Shown here piece by piece: positions 31,440-43,987 of a stretch of DNA of 64,000 nucleotides. Origin of the DNA: Acanthopleura granulata (Eukaryota; Mollusca; Polyplacophora; Chitonida; Chitonidae); the NCBI GenBank assembly GCA_016165875.1, contig JABBOT010000002.1, positions 26,922,265 to 26,986,264 on the forward strand, given 5' to 3'. How positions within the stretch are numbered: position 1 is the stretch's first letter; every line of letters starts with the position of its first letter. Under the pieces are notes generated by a model, which had not been told where the DNA came from, searched no databases, and saw only the letters and a program-made list of their open reading frames with translations. The position numbers and the translations under genes were made by a program.

Positions 31440-31665
31440 TCACGTGGGAGAGTTCGTCATTAATCAGCCGAAGGTCCCACAGCAAAGTTCGTCATTAATC
31501 AGCCGAAGGTCCCACAGCAAAGTTCGTCATTAATCAGCCGAAGGTCCTACAGCAAAGTTCGTCATTAATCAGCCGAATGTTCCACAGCATCTGTCGGTTT
31601 TCTCCTTCCATAATACTGACCGACATTGTATGATTTCAAAATTCTAGTATAACGTTAAATACACG
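31440..31665 (+). mobile_element. SINE-related fragment with an internal 35-bp tandem expansion
   Basis: The left edge (cacgtgggagagttcgtca) and right edge (gtcggttttctccttccat, aatactgaccgacattgta) match diverged positions of the SINE family A body. Between them a 35-bp segment is present four times in tandem. Confidence 0.65.
31451..31590 (+). repeat. Perfect-register 35-bp tandem repeat, 4 copies
   Basis: The copies are 31451-31485, 31486-31520, 31521-31555 and 31556-31590. Each begins AGTTCGTCATTAATCAGCCG. The first two are identical, the third has one change (CCC to CCT) and the fourth carries three or four changes. This indicates recent amplification with the oldest copy at the right. 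There are no spacers, so it is not a CRISPR-type array. Confidence 0.95.
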
Positions 31666-32024
31666 TAAAAGAAATAATGCTGTGAATGGTGAGGAATCGT
31701 CTGAAAATTTCCTGCATTCGGATCCATTTTGTTCAACGCCAACACTTGATACATTGGTCAGCCAAATAAAACCAGCTCGAGTATTAAATTTCTTCCATTA
31801 ATGAGTGCATAGCTTTTCCAGTGACTGTCTGGCAGACATGTAAACGCCAGTAAAAACACCACTTTGCTTGAATAAGAATGGAATGCCCAGTGAAAGGTCT
31901 TCAAAAAATGACTTGCACATTTTATTTACAAATTGTTTGAACTGTGAAAATGATTCGCTATTTGATGCCCCAAGCCACTAGCTATATGTGTATGTCAGCT
32001 TAGTTACACCAAACAACTTCAGCC

Positions 32025-32145
32025 ATACGTGGGAAGTTCTGCCAGCAACCTGCAGATGGTCATGGGTTCCTCCCGGATCTTGATGCAAGCCGCTTGCTTA
32101 AAAGTGAAATATTCCTATCAGATAAATAAATGAATGAGTGAATGA
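32025..32145 (+). mobile_element. SINE family A, 3' fragment
   Basis: The sequence shows 'cgtgggaagttctgccagca', 'acctgcagatggtcatggg', 'cttgatgcaagccgct', 'aaaagtgaaatattcct' and a 'gataaataaatgaatgag' tail. An internal deletion removed part of the family's cctcccaccataatg segment. Confidence 0.8.
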
Positions 32146-33457
32146 ATCAGGTTCGACATTGCAGTAAGGCGGTGGTGCTTGAACTCAGAAAATTGGTAAA
32201 GCGTGTAGGCTTAGGTTGTTGTATCCACACAAGCAAATAACAACTGATAGCTGACAATGTTACTCTAAATAAAACCATCACAAGATGGAAAATGTTTTCA
32301 AGAGAGACATATCTAAGACACCTCAGATGTATTTAGCATAACCCAAGGAAGGAAGTCACAAAATACTGAGCTACAGGTATTTTGAGTTATATCTATCTTT
32401 TGACTGACCTGGACTCCAGCATTGAAATTGGATTTTAAATGCTTTGCTGAAATCTCGTACATTCAACCAGCCTTATAATATATGTGTTTGTTTCTCTTTT
32501 CTGGAATTTCTATAAATTTTTGTGCTGGAAATTAGTGTTGCGGATAATAAAATGGAACATTATGTTTTTTAACGAGTGGTTCATGAATGTTCAACTTTCT
32601 CCTTTAATTTCAGACACCAACCAAACTAAGATTATTCTTGCTGTTGATCAGGAATCATAAATGTTTTTTTTTCAATTTTCATGAATGTTGTATACATCTG
32701 TATAGCCTATTAGTTGCACGGAGAATTGGTAAAGCAAGGAAAACACACAAACTGCGAGGAAGAAGTTACGAGACATGGACCACTTTACAGAATGAGCATG
32801 TACCGTATATGATACGATTCTCTGATAAATTTATCGTATTTGGTTTCATGATTTACATTTAATACAGTTAAGCCAGAGAAATAATGATGCATGCACAGCA
32901 AGGATCAACATAAATCTCGCAAGGTCACATAACAATCAGAAAACTTAGACTGGGGTGAGATTATTGACGAATTCTAACACATGTATAATAGAAAAGACTT
33001 ACAGCATGGAGAGTAGAACCAGGGAAGTGTGACAGTTGGCAAATTTTCACTCGCATCGGGTTAAATCTGACCTCACGGCTGAAAAAGAATTAGATACAAA
33101 ATGGGCAATGTTGTTAAATGCAGTTTATTACACGTCACTGGTCTAGAACTACTCAAATGTTGTCAGCACATTTAATAAACTGTCACATGAAAGCAATGCC
33201 AAGGATCCGCGGGGATTCTAAGTTCATATGCATGTTCAAATCCAACATAAGCTGAAAGGAAAGTAAAGGCTGGAAGTGCAGCGAAATTGTTCCTGATATA
33301 CAGCGTTGTAATCAATAGAGCTCTTCGGTCGGTCTCACTGGTTAAATATTCCAGGAGCCTCACAGAGACATGATATCCTATGACAGCATTTCTTAGAAAA
33401 ATAATGTTGTGATACAATTAGGCTCTCTTGAATTCATCAGTCGACTTTGTGTTACTT
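32146..33457. other. Intergenic DNA
   Basis: No supported gene. A minus-strand open frame at 33172-33417 has moderately protein-like composition but no clear splice signals. Confidence 0.35.
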
Positions 33458-33585
33458 GGGCCTGTTTTACAAACAGGGTGTAAGTTATGTCAAACGTAAC
33501 TGCCCTGACGACACATAAAGTAGAGGTACGTCGTTATGGCAATTACGTTTGACGAAACGTTACACCTTCTTGGTAAAACGGGCCC
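33458..33585. mobile_element. MITE-like inverted repeat element, about 128 bp
   Basis: The left arm (33458-33504) starts GGGCCTGTTTTAC. The right arm (33538-33585), reverse complemented, starts GGGCCCGTTTTAC. Both continue with a GGTGTAA segment and a GTCAAACGTAA(C/T)TGCC segment, roughly 80% identical over about 47 bp. The centre is only about 33 bp. No coding capacity exists, so it would depend on a transposase supplied elsewhere. A target duplication is not obvious. Confidence 0.75.
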
Positions 33586-34289
33586 CAGAACTACATCGCC
33601 ATCTGACTAGTTTAGTCTCTGCACAGCAGTTGAGTTGGACATCCTTCCCGACCTGTGAGGATTTGCCGCATGCTGTCTGATAGCTAAGCTGTGGCCTAAA
33701 AGCTTACAAAAATGCCTGAATCAGGTAATCCCAAAGCAAGTCCCACTGTTAGAAATGCTCCCTTGTCTTGATTAGGACAAAATTCAATCTACAGTAATCC
33801 ATTCACGCAGTAATTACAATACTAATATGATACACGCTCTGGCAACGGCAGCCAGATTCCCCCCCTCGGGATCTTCATTAGGAATCACAGCAGGTTGATT
33901 TTCCCCAGGGAGGAGGCCGGACGTTAGGGTGGTGTCCTGTGGCGTTCTTCTCTGGGTTATTGACGCTTGTATAACTTTAATTTGATACCTACCCACTCAA
34001 TGTACTGGGCCCAAATGGCTACTGATTTGGTCATGTTCAATATGCTACGAAATCCAATGTCAGTTAATATAAACATCATCCTAGAACAGCACAGAATTCA
34101 TATTCAGAGAGTAATACGAAAAGTGAACACCTATAAGATACTGTTAAATATTGTTCTTGCATCATTGTTTTCCAGATAATGGACTGTATGCTGTTACATG
34201 ACCCTTTTCCAGGAGGTCTTTATTAGGACCTCCTGAAGTCGTATAGTCTTCTGTATTTATGAAGGATAAATAAATGTTGTGTATATTAC

Positions 34290-34418
34290 CTGGTATGATA
34301 ATACAGATCCAGTCTGAACCTCGCCCAGACAGGTGTTCTTTTGTGGGAATATGCAATGCCTGGTGTTCCAGCCAGCTCTTGTTAATTAGAAATATCAGAA
34401 GGTGACACACAAGGAACG
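34290..34418 (-). CDS. Putative internal exon of an unrecognised gene (phase 1-1, 129 nt)
   Basis: The minus strand has the acceptor tttgttactttcgcag before CG TTC CTT and the donor CCAG/GTAATA after ATA CCA G. The 42 full codons include a hydrophobic FLVCHLLIFLI start and then HIPTKEHLSGRGSDWICIII. Both splice signals and an open frame support it, but the protein family is unknown to me and no neighbouring exons were matched. Confidence 0.35.
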
Positions 34419-34669
34419 CTGCGAAAGTAACAAAATTCAAATATCATATGAAATCTGGTGTAACAGAAGCACATGTCAAGGTAGCCTAAACGTCGATTTT
34501 ACGTGCATGACTACATGTTACAGAATAGTCACTTATCTGGTCCTGTGACTATTAGTGTCACGCCTATCTTATACTGTGAACATGTAGAACTCTCCTGTGC
34601 CAGAGTTAGTTTTGGTGACATTACATATCAGAAAATCGTCGAGGCGTATTTCTCGTTCCTGTTATCTAA

Positions 34670-35265
34670 ATGGCGCTCAAAGCTGACAACAACCAAACAA
34701 CCACAGTGTAAGTGTAACATTTACAGTTAGATATGCATGTACATATAAACGGGATCATGTACGGTGTTAAATTTGTCTTGAAAATAAGGCGTTTAAGGAG
34801 CGCGGTGACAGTTTGAGAGACAACAACAACGCTTGTGTTGAATTGTGTGCATTTCCATGCGAACTCCACGGGACTTATTGACACTCAATGAAACGTAGGA
34901 AATACGCATTACATAACGTTGTGTATTTGCACCATTACATTATCGTTATGCCTGAACTTTCTCAACCTAGAACGTGTATGTTAAATTCAGTTGTTGATTG
35001 TTTCTACCGACACTGTTTTATTGTGTTTCAGTTATTTACCTCAGCATGGTTCGGCAATAAAGGCGACTTGTTGCAGAACTTTGCGTGGTTATCTAATCTG
35101 TTAAAGCCCTCCGGGGTGAAGCAGCACAATTAGGCCTAGGTATTGTACAGTTATGACTGTGTTTCTTGTAATCAGTAATGTCAGTATGGATAATATGTGA
35201 GTGCGTTATCACGTTTGCACTGCAACTGTGTTAGGTATCTATACATTTTGACGTTATGAAAATAA
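34670..35265 (+). other. Candidate short spliced transcript with micropeptide frame
   Basis: An ATG at 34670 (context taaATGG) runs 38 nt to a strong donor CACAGT/GTAAGT. A good acceptor (tattgtgtttcag) ends at 35031. An AATAAA lies near 35260. Joining the two gives only a 21-codon frame, so this could equally be a non-coding RNA or chance. In another phase the second exon is open for 33 codons to a TAG. Directly upstream on the opposite strand lies the putative exon at 34290-34418. Confidence 0.2.
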
Positions 35266-36620
35266 ACTTACACATACATGTAGCGACATGATTTTCTGAC
35301 TTGTTTTGCTGAGATTCCACCAAGGGCTATACGTTTAATATGAAATTCTTACCTATAATTCATACCAAACTGACAGTGAATGTGCCTTCACTTGCTGACT
35401 TCTGTCGGCCAAGCAACAACCACATGGTGAATGGGTACTGGGAGGATTTTGTCACGCCTAGGTATATGCCATTGCTGAGGTAAACTGATGCAACTCTGAT
35501 GATCAGGCACATGGGAAAAAAACGTGCACTTTTAATCCCTGGGAGATTTGTGTGAACAATGACCGTCCATCCTGGTAAGAAAAATTAGGAACCGATCAGG
35601 TCTGTGGAAGTGTCAAATTTGTTACAACCTATGAAACTCCACATGTATTTACATTATGTTCATGGGTGTACTTGCATTTGAATCAGCACACATTTTAAAC
35701 AACAATCAGATTTACATGTACAGTACATAAAGATACGATTAGTTCGAAAGAGGCTGTCAAATAGGAACAGCGGAAGTACGAAAAACCCATTGTTACAACA
35801 ACAACGACTACCACTCGGATGTAAACATTTTTGTTGTTTCGATAAGCCCCATCTAAATGAAGGAAAAATCACTTACCCCGCCTTGCATGAGCAAAATGAT
35901 TACACAGTTTTGTCCTCCAAAAGTGTGACCTCATTCTACAGTTGATGTGGAGGCTGATTTTTCTGTATTGGTCTTCAACATCTTCCTTTAACCTGAACTG
36001 ATTGATCTGTTATTTCTATCTTGTGTATGTACCCTTGTGCAAAGTAGCTCAACCCTGTCTGTAGCGCTCTTTTCGACAACTTAGAGCCTTTTAGTAAGAA
36101 GGAAACTGTGAGATTTTCGGGAATGTGAGCGAGAGATTGCTTGTTACTTGCTGTATCTTTGACGGCCATGAGAATGAGCTACTGGAATGAGCAGGGTTGT
36201 TTGTGGGACATAGCAACAGTAACCCGAGTGGCGGGGCTTAGCGATCCAGTCGGGTCTATGCATGCCAGTTCCACCTTTGCATCCACTTCCAACGTCCAAA
36301 TGTCGCACAGATGTTCTCAATCGGCTGCCCTCAGTGATTATATATCAATGACAGTAAAGCGCGGTAGTTACATGAATAAGAGAAAGTCGTTCATTCTCTG
36401 CATACAGAGAAACGGTTACTTCAGGTCAATGGCACATAAGCATTGTACCAGCTCTTATTGAGATAAGATACTCCTATTAAAATAATTATTTCATTAAGTA
36501 TTGCAATATAACTCCTAATGAAAAAAACTATTCCATTAAAATTAAGAGATGCAAAGAAAACCCTTATCAAAGTAATATTTCACTAGGGGTTACAATCCAT
36601 ATATTAGCAGTATCATCATT

Positions 36621-37135
36621 ATTAGAGATTACACTTCTTAGACAGGTTCTAGTGGTGAAAATTGGTTGAGACCTATCCTGGTTTCGAACCAACGACCTCA
36701 GAGTCAGGCACCAAATCGCCAGTGATACATGTCAGCCATCTAGACACGCGACCAACCAGCCTTCTACAAAAATAGAAGGTAGATGACCGGTAGACTTTAC
36801 AGAGGACATGTACTACCCCTCTGATGATCAGGAATGACACAGCTCTCTAAGCTGAACATATCAGATTGGTACATGTCATTCAGAAAGTGAATTGAAGTAA
36901 CAGTATCATAATTTTTAGAGATTACACTTCCTAGATATAGCACAGGTTCTAGTGCTGAAAATAGGTTGAGACTGGCTGGCGATTTGGTGCCTGACTCTGA
37001 GGTCGTTGGTTCGAAACCAGGATAGGTCTCAACCAATTTTCAGCACTAGAACCTGTGCTATAGCTAGGATGTGTAATCTCTAATAATTATGATACTGTTG
37101 CTTAAATTGACTTTCTAAATGACATGTACCAATCT
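36621..37135. repeat. Long imperfect palindrome plus a third inverted copy, with tRNA-like B-box
   Basis: The arms are 36863-36972 and 37026-37135, each 110 nt and about 93% identical when one is reverse complemented. The loop of 53 nt contains GGTTCGAAACC, a consensus Pol III B-box. A further copy of part of the right arm plus loop, inverted, occupies about 36621-36722. The structure suggests two or three tail-to-tail copies of a short tRNA-related retroposon. It may also be a foldback element. Confidence 0.85.
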
Positions 37136-37774
37136 AATCCATAAATTCTTAAACGGAGCATAAAGTGGCTCATTCTATTTAGATTATGTTGAAAGCTATT
37201 ACTTAATTTAATACATTTGGGTTCTATATAGCTAATGGGACACGTTTAATTCTAACTGTTTACATATTGAACGACATCTCAAACGATACCTCATGTCCAG
37301 CCCACTGCAGCCTATGCTCCAGCGATTCTCAGCTTTTAGAGATATGACGTTTTCATTTATTTTACACAACAAAGTTCACAGCGCTTGTGACATGCAATTC
37401 TTCTCATTCCTGTCATAAGGTTTGAGCCGTCGTGAATCAATGTTAAACCTTGTAATGTTTGCGTAAATACGAATGAAATGTCAAGAAAAATAAATACATC
37501 AATAAACACAGAAATACACACAGAAAATGAAAATGAAAGCGACAAATATTTCAAATGATCAACTGTTGTACACGTGCACATCGGTAGACATGCAAACAAT
37601 TTCTGTATGATTCACTTATTTTACGTATTAAAATATTCATCATCATATATATCCTTGAGCGATTCGAAATCGTCAATGTCACTCACAATATCATTCTAAT
37701 AATATTTCAGTGAGAGCCAATATAACCTATAAATGTGCCTTAATGAAATAAAAATCTGCTTCATTCCAGTAAGG

Positions 37775-38095
37775 ACCTCCACGGTCGTCTAGTGATTATA
37801 GAATCCGCCTCGAGGTTAGAGCCAGGGTGGGCTCATACCAAAGACTTTAAAAATGGTACTTGTTGCTGCCTCACTTGGTAAGAGGAAGGACGCAGGACTG
37901 CATGTTCGGACCGATGTCAGTATAACGAGACTGTGTGGGGTGTCATGTCTGGTGTCTTCGGTATGGTGTTCCAGTGGCGGCAGCACACAAGAAGGCACGG
38001 TATATGCAAACACCAGAAGGACTCCTCGTAGTCATATGACTCAGACATTGTTAAGTACGACGTTAAACCCCAATTCACTCACTCATCCTAATAAG
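37775..38095 (+). mobile_element. Full-length tRNA-derived SINE (family C)
   Basis: The head reads CCTCCACGGTCGTCTAGTG then ATTATAGAATCCGCCTCGAG, a tRNA-like A-box region. The body has 'aagactttaaaaatggtac' and 'ttgttgctgcctcacttgg', and the 3' end 'gacgttaaaccccaattcac' is followed by a (TCAC)n-like tail. It is the plus-strand partner of the copy at 12925-13165. Confidence 0.8.
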
Positions 38096-40914
38096 GGTTA
38101 TCGTTTCAAGATCTAGTGAAAGAATTTTATTTATATTACCATTAGGAGTTCCACTGTAACGCTTATTGAAACAATTATTTCAGTAAAGGTAATTTATTTC
38201 AGTAAGGGTTGCAATAACAACCTCGAACAAACGGAAGAAGATGGAAAAACGATAAGTTACAAAAAGTTTTAAATGGAAATGAAACGAATCAGATAAACCC
38301 ATTCAGCATTGGTTTCCGTATCCTTTGAAGCAAAATGCAGAGCATATTTTCTGCCAGAAAGTGCAAAAAATTACTCTGAACATAAATTAACAACAGTGTA
38401 CTTCTCAGGATTGGTAATTATTTGTTTCTGGTAACAGTATGTGAGATATGTGTCACTGGTGGATTCGGTGACATGCAATGTACTGTAAAATGACCAAGGT
38501 CCAACGCTTGTAATGGGGGATTAAACTTCAGACAAGCGTGTTTATATAAATATAGACATATATTTAAGTATGAAGCACAAGTATCTATACTGTAATACCA
38601 GAATCTCCAGGTGTTTAATATCTGCTGATAAAAGTGTTTATAAATTAAATATCGAAATTTACAGCCTGAAGATCAGTGATGGACATCTGATGAGATAAAA
38701 TGATTTTCTACGGCTGTGTCTGGTTTCCTTTTATCAAAAATAGAGGAGCTTCATTATTTGTAAAATCGATTGATTTAATAAATAAACACAACTTTATAAG
38801 TGATCACTGATACAAAATTACTGTAACTTAGTTTATGGCAGTAATTTATTTCATCTTATTAGCACGAAGGCTGAGATAACAGATTACATTCTGAGAACCA
38901 TTTACTAGGTGGCCGAAGGGATGATGCCAACCACAATAGCGGTGACTCAAATTCAGCTTAATGTGACCTCAGCCGAAGGAGTAAGGGCAAAGAAGAACAT
39001 GTCGTCGGGGGACTTTGCCAGAAAAGGGCTAAACATGTATGCTGGGACATTCCATGCAGCCCATACATTTTTGGCTGCTGCTTTTTGTGTGATGTTAATT
39101 TTTCAGCTTCCTTGCGAAGGGTGGTGATTGATTTCAGACACTCCGGACACTTTTCTCCACCATACATTGAGCTACATGAACACTATGCACTATTAAAAAA
39201 TAACATAAGAAAACTGAACACTGAAAAGTGTACTAGAACATTTAAAAGATCGGCGGTCAGTTCAGTGGAACTGGAGCATGCGCACATAAACTCCATATGT
39301 AAACATAGCTGATGACGCGTAGGAGAAGGAATTACGCCTCGGTCGTGAGAGGATCGGCACAAAAGAGGCGTAGAAGGAAGCTCAACAGGTTGACAAGCAA
39401 ATCTAGAGTTGTAATTGGTGGTCAGTTGTCACAAAACTACACTGCTTGATAGATGGGTGCAAATGTTGTTGTTGTTATGGCGGTGTTAAACGTCGAACAT
39501 GGCCCATCCATTTTTTTTATTTCAAAGTGACTGATTTAGTTTTTTGAACGAACTTCAAAACTTCGTTAAGACGTCGCATTCAGAATTTCTTTAAAAATCC
39601 AAATTTTTCGGGACCATATCTCTTTAGCTAGTGTTTGCTGGACTAACCATATAATTGGGTCCAAATGTTTTTAACTTAAATACATGTATAAATCGTCTTC
39701 TTAAACTGGTCAATATAAGTAAGTAAGTATGAGATGTCTCACGAAGTCTCTAATTACTTCGATGATATAGACTTGAGTTAAGCCTTATCGGTCAGTGTCC
39801 TCCTTATCTTGGGATTCCATCCTCTATTCTATAGCTCTTGGTGAGGCGGTTTATGGGCCATTATTGATTTGTCAGGGATGGGCTGATGTCCTCATCCATC
39901 ATAGGAAAGTCTTTGCAACCAGATCTAAGTGGTGTTATCTTGGCTATTTATAGTCCACAGCTTTGGGATTACAACCCGAGAACAAGAAGAACATAACCCA
40001 AAACGATGCAGCATGGGTCATCACTTAATAGTATTTTGGAAAGAAATCGCTTTGATTTTCCCTGCAGCATTTACAATAGGTTATCTTCATCCAGATCAGT
40101 GAGTGTTTCCTGCCAACTCTGTATTTTTGACATAAAAAATTGTAGGCTGCAGTCGTGGCCCCTTCGCGTCGTCTAACGGCACGTCAACTGACCGCAATTT
40201 TTTAATAACGGCAAAGTGTACTGTTTATAAGTAAAACATGTTTTTTTCACGTTCTCTCACTATCAATCTGAAAGCAAATCGGTAAAATGGCGAAGTTTTC
40301 AACTTGCAATACATTCACTGGAAATTTAATTTGAAATGTTGCGTTGTTGCTGTCTATCACTGTTCAGAAGTGAAGATGAGATACAGCGTATTTTATGTAA
40401 AAAGGTGTTCTTTTTTTAATCAAAAAGATCGACATCGCATGATTAGGGGTTCCACCAGCTACACTGCTATAAAACTTCGGGTAAAATTACGAGTAAAAGA
40501 CCTGACAACAATCTGCCTGTTGTTTTCACTCTAAAATAACGGTCATGATGTTCGCGATGTACCAGGTGTTTCTACTGTAAAACGGTGGTAATATTCGTAT
40601 ATTTCACAGCTTTCACATCATAGAGAAAAGTCGATACAGTGCGACGAAAGAAAACACAGATTTATCTGCAATCACCCCTATTTCTTCGAGATGAGCTATT
40701 TCCCGAGACCTTCAACTCAATAAAGCTACACATATCTGTGATGAGTAATAACAAAAAGCGTTGTTACTTGCAATAAGTAAGTACCGTATTTATACAGTTT
40801 TTAAAATGGTTAATTAATTGATTGATTGCTTTAATTAAGAGAAAATTACGAGATAATTGTCGTTAGAATGAATATCGAAGAATTCTCGAATCCTCTGCCC
40901 TGGATCGTCAAAGC
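38096..40914. other. Intergenic DNA
   Basis: No supported gene. A minus-strand frame at 38958-39167 (MYGGEKCPECLKSITTLRKE) has a CxxC and could be transposon-derived, but splice support and family identity are lacking. Confidence 0.35.
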
Positions 40915-41035
40915 CGTAATATAACCACGTGAAATATTCCCCCAGGACTCTGCCCAGTTTAATCCAACTATAACGCTGTCCGCCGTCGCAGAGTGAAATA
41001 TTCTTCAGTACGGCGTAGAAAACAACAATCAAAGT
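40915..41035 (+). mobile_element. SINE family A, degenerate 3' fragment
   Basis: It contains 'ctctgcccagttt', 'ctataacgctgtccgccgtc', 'gagtgaaatattcttcagta' and 'cggcgtagaaaacaacaatc', the ordered 3' landmarks of the family. The 5' head is absent. Confidence 0.8.
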
Positions 41036-43616
41036 CGTCAAATCACGTGAAATGATATGTGAACGCCGGACATACCAAGTGCCTCTTGTTTCACGGGTGT
41101 CTTACTACTACAGCGATTGTAGTGCGGGTGAAACCGTCGTAGGAATACCGGACTTAGTGTGGTGATCAGACGGATTTTTCTAACAGTGTAATTTTTGTTG
41201 CGGATATCTATGACCGAAAAACGATATTTTATATTTAATTAAAATGCCACACTGACATACTGTCCACATGCATGGGCGAACGTGGCAACACAGCATTTTA
41301 TGTTATAATGCTGCGATGTCGTGTTTTCAAAAGCACCAGAAAGCGAGATTTTAGGCTAAAATGTCGCCTTGTGGCTTAGACCCGAGTTGAAAACAGAAAT
41401 GTGTCAATTTAACCGCAAAATGGAGCTTTGCTCACCTGTTTAAGTGCATAACACACGAAGAGGTGGTGGTAGTTGACTTCCATAGTGAACCCATTTCTAG
41501 GCGTTCTGGTGGACTAGGGAAACGCCTTAAGTGTCCTTTTCATTTGCTCCACGGCATTGACATTAGGTTAACCTTATCTAGGTCAGAGAAACTTGGTCCT
41601 GTTGCCTGTGCTGTCCTCAAAGTATCAAAGCTGTAGACGATGAAACTGATTTCACGCAATTTTAAAATAATTTTGAATTCATGTCACCACATTATCCATG
41701 AATAATAATATTCGTGAATTGTAATTAACACAAATTTAACTGACGCATCCACTCGAGCAGCATATGGACTTCGAAACAGCCGTTTTCGAATTGCAGGACT
41801 CCCTTGTTATATGGTTGACTCGGCTCTGAAACAAGTGGCCTATCGCCATGCTAATGGTGTACACTCTTCTTGATTCCAATCGTTGCACGAGTTGCACGAG
41901 TTTGTCGTTGATGTCTTAACATCAATGCATTATAGTGCACCAGCACTGAGACTAACCCAGACCTTCGTGTTTTTCACGCCATCACGTGGGAATATATCCA
42001 CAGAATGCATAATATTTTTCGGCAAGTGGTAAAAGCTTTTTCTGATAGCCTGTCACCATTACTTAGAATCAGTTTGAATGGATGATACTTGTAACTGCCA
42101 GTCAGACTTATTCAGTGAGAAGTGGAGTTTGTCAGTACGCATGATATCCTTTATTATCCACGCCAAGGACGAGAAATACTCCTACTGGTCGTTACGGTAT
42201 TGAAGCTTGAGGCCAGTATAGGGCTCTAATGTCAGAAATCTCATCAGCAGCACTGGTGGATCTCATACAACTTGCTTCATTAAACCTGCTCCTTGTCCCC
42301 CTGTAACTCGGTATCCTTCACTGGACACACATCTTTCCATCCATCATTCTAAATATTGGTAGTGTTATCAAATGACAAGAGTGTCGACAGGAGGAAATGA
42401 AACATCGACCTTTGTTGTGATGTCTGGTTACGTCTGTTCCCTGATATCTCAAGAGATAACCGTGACATTCCAAGGCTGGAGCTCACTAATTGCAACCGTT
42501 TTACACATAGGAATGCTCTCAGAAGCTTCATATCTGTGACATTTCAACACCATTGGGTGACCAAATGATCAGGATGTTTAAGCCCAGTTGTCATATACCA
42601 GTACTCCGTGAGTTTTCGAGCTTTAAGAACTGTGCAACTTGATTAACTTGGGCATTTACCCTGCTAATGAATCATCGCACAGTTAACACCGAAGTAGCTC
42701 ACCACAATGTACACGTTGTAAAACCAACGGCTCCGACGGGCCTTCCATGGCAAACTGTACAACCCTCAGTGTTAAGGCGTAATACTTATGTAAATCCCCA
42801 CCATGCGCACTGTCGTCGATTAGTAAGAATTTAAGAACAGGCAAAGGTCAGACAAAGTGAGTTCCACCAAATCAGTTACAATTTTGCACCTAAGTCTCCA
42901 GTATTACCCAACCGGAAACAACTCGGGCAGAGTCAAAGTACTATACTACGTTAAATGGAATGATTGCCTCTGATTTACTGAACACAGAACATCAGAGTTT
43001 GTGTTTTTTCCTGGAGGCAGTGTTGAGCAAAGTGTTTGTTTTTAGGTGCATTTTTTATTTAACCCAGCACTAATACCTCACATATATATACTCTATATGT
43101 AATGCACACGTGTCATTTTAATCCTCATGGTAGTAGGTATAGCTGGTATATATTCTCAAGGCCATATGGACTACAACGGTATAATACTGTGCGTAAAAAT
43201 GACACCAGCATAACAGTATGAGGAATGATATATTTAACAAATAACAAGTTCTCCTCGTAGTGAATAAAGCATACACCTCTTAAAGACAGCATTAACAAAT
43301 AACGAAGAATACATGTAGGTACTTTTACATTTACACCGTCGTATATATGACATACTCTTGAGTGCGGCGTAAAACACCAATCAAATAACGAAAATAAATA
43401 CTTTTACTTGTGAACATAGACGTATGTACAAATGGAAATAACGAACCCTCTCAATCCATGTCAAACCAGATTCTCCACGTATGCAATTTTTATGTCGAGG
43501 AATATGAATTCGTCTTTTGGGCAGTCCAAAACGTGTTAACTATAAATGTTCTCTAGATCAGCAAACTGTAATTCTCGCCACCAAACTCCAAAGATAAGTG
43601 GGCATTTATAGACCTT
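41036..43616. other. Intergenic DNA downstream of the opsin gene
   Basis: No coding exon was recognised on either strand. A short SINE family A tail fragment (43330-43400: 'gtcgtatatatgacatactc', 'ttgagtgcggcgtaaaacac') lies near the opsin 3' end. Confidence 0.4.
43330..43400 (+). mobile_element. SINE family A, 3' end fragment
   Basis: The terminal block 'cttgagtgcggcgtaaaaca' then 'ccaatcaaataacgaaaataa' is the conserved 3' end and A-rich tail of the family. It lies about 220 bp downstream of the opsin stop codon and may fall within its 3' UTR. Confidence 0.75.
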
Positions 43617-43987
43617 TCAAACTTTCGCTATAAAACCAGCGTTGTTCATGGTTAGAGACCTACCGATCGGATTTTCTAAGGACGGAACCCACACCGCTGT
43701 TTGACCACCGTTCGTTGTCCTCGCTTCCCTATTTAACAAATTCATTTCCACGTTTCCTCTTTGGTTATCTTCGCTGACTGCGGAGCACACGTGGACGTGA
43801 AGGAGAGAACCAACCCTTCCACGAAACTGTTTATTGGTTAGCACGTAAATCAATGGGTTCCAGACTACGGATGACTTAGCGATAAGGGCTGGAACAGTTC
43901 CGGCTAGAGGGGAAATGTCTCCAGGATTCCCGAAAGCTGACCACAAAGACACGGCGGCGTAGGGGGTCCAGCACAGCAAGAAAGCGC
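43617..43987 (-). CDS. Opsin exon 3 (residues 246-368 and stop, TM6 to C-terminus)
   Basis: The acceptor atttgttcttcccag precedes GC GCT TTC TTG. It encodes the CWTPY kink of TM6, a WSAFGNPGD extracellular loop, K283 in TM7, NPLIY and NKQFR. The tail of about 65 residues has C313 as a possible palmitoylation site and several Ser/Thr. An intronic read-through upstream (MIINLFFP) is not coding. Confidence 0.95.

Noticed and set aside
31451..31590. 35-bp direct repeats resembling a CRISPR array
   Set aside because: The copies are contiguous with no unique spacers and lie inside a SINE in an animal genome.
36863..37135. A functional tRNA gene in the palindrome loop
   Set aside because: Only a B-box is convincing; a full cloverleaf with an A-box, anticodon stem and acceptor stem could not be drawn.
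38958..39167. Minus-strand frame with CxxC and a coiled-coil-like start
   Set aside because: No splice sites or known family were seen. The second half looks non-coding.
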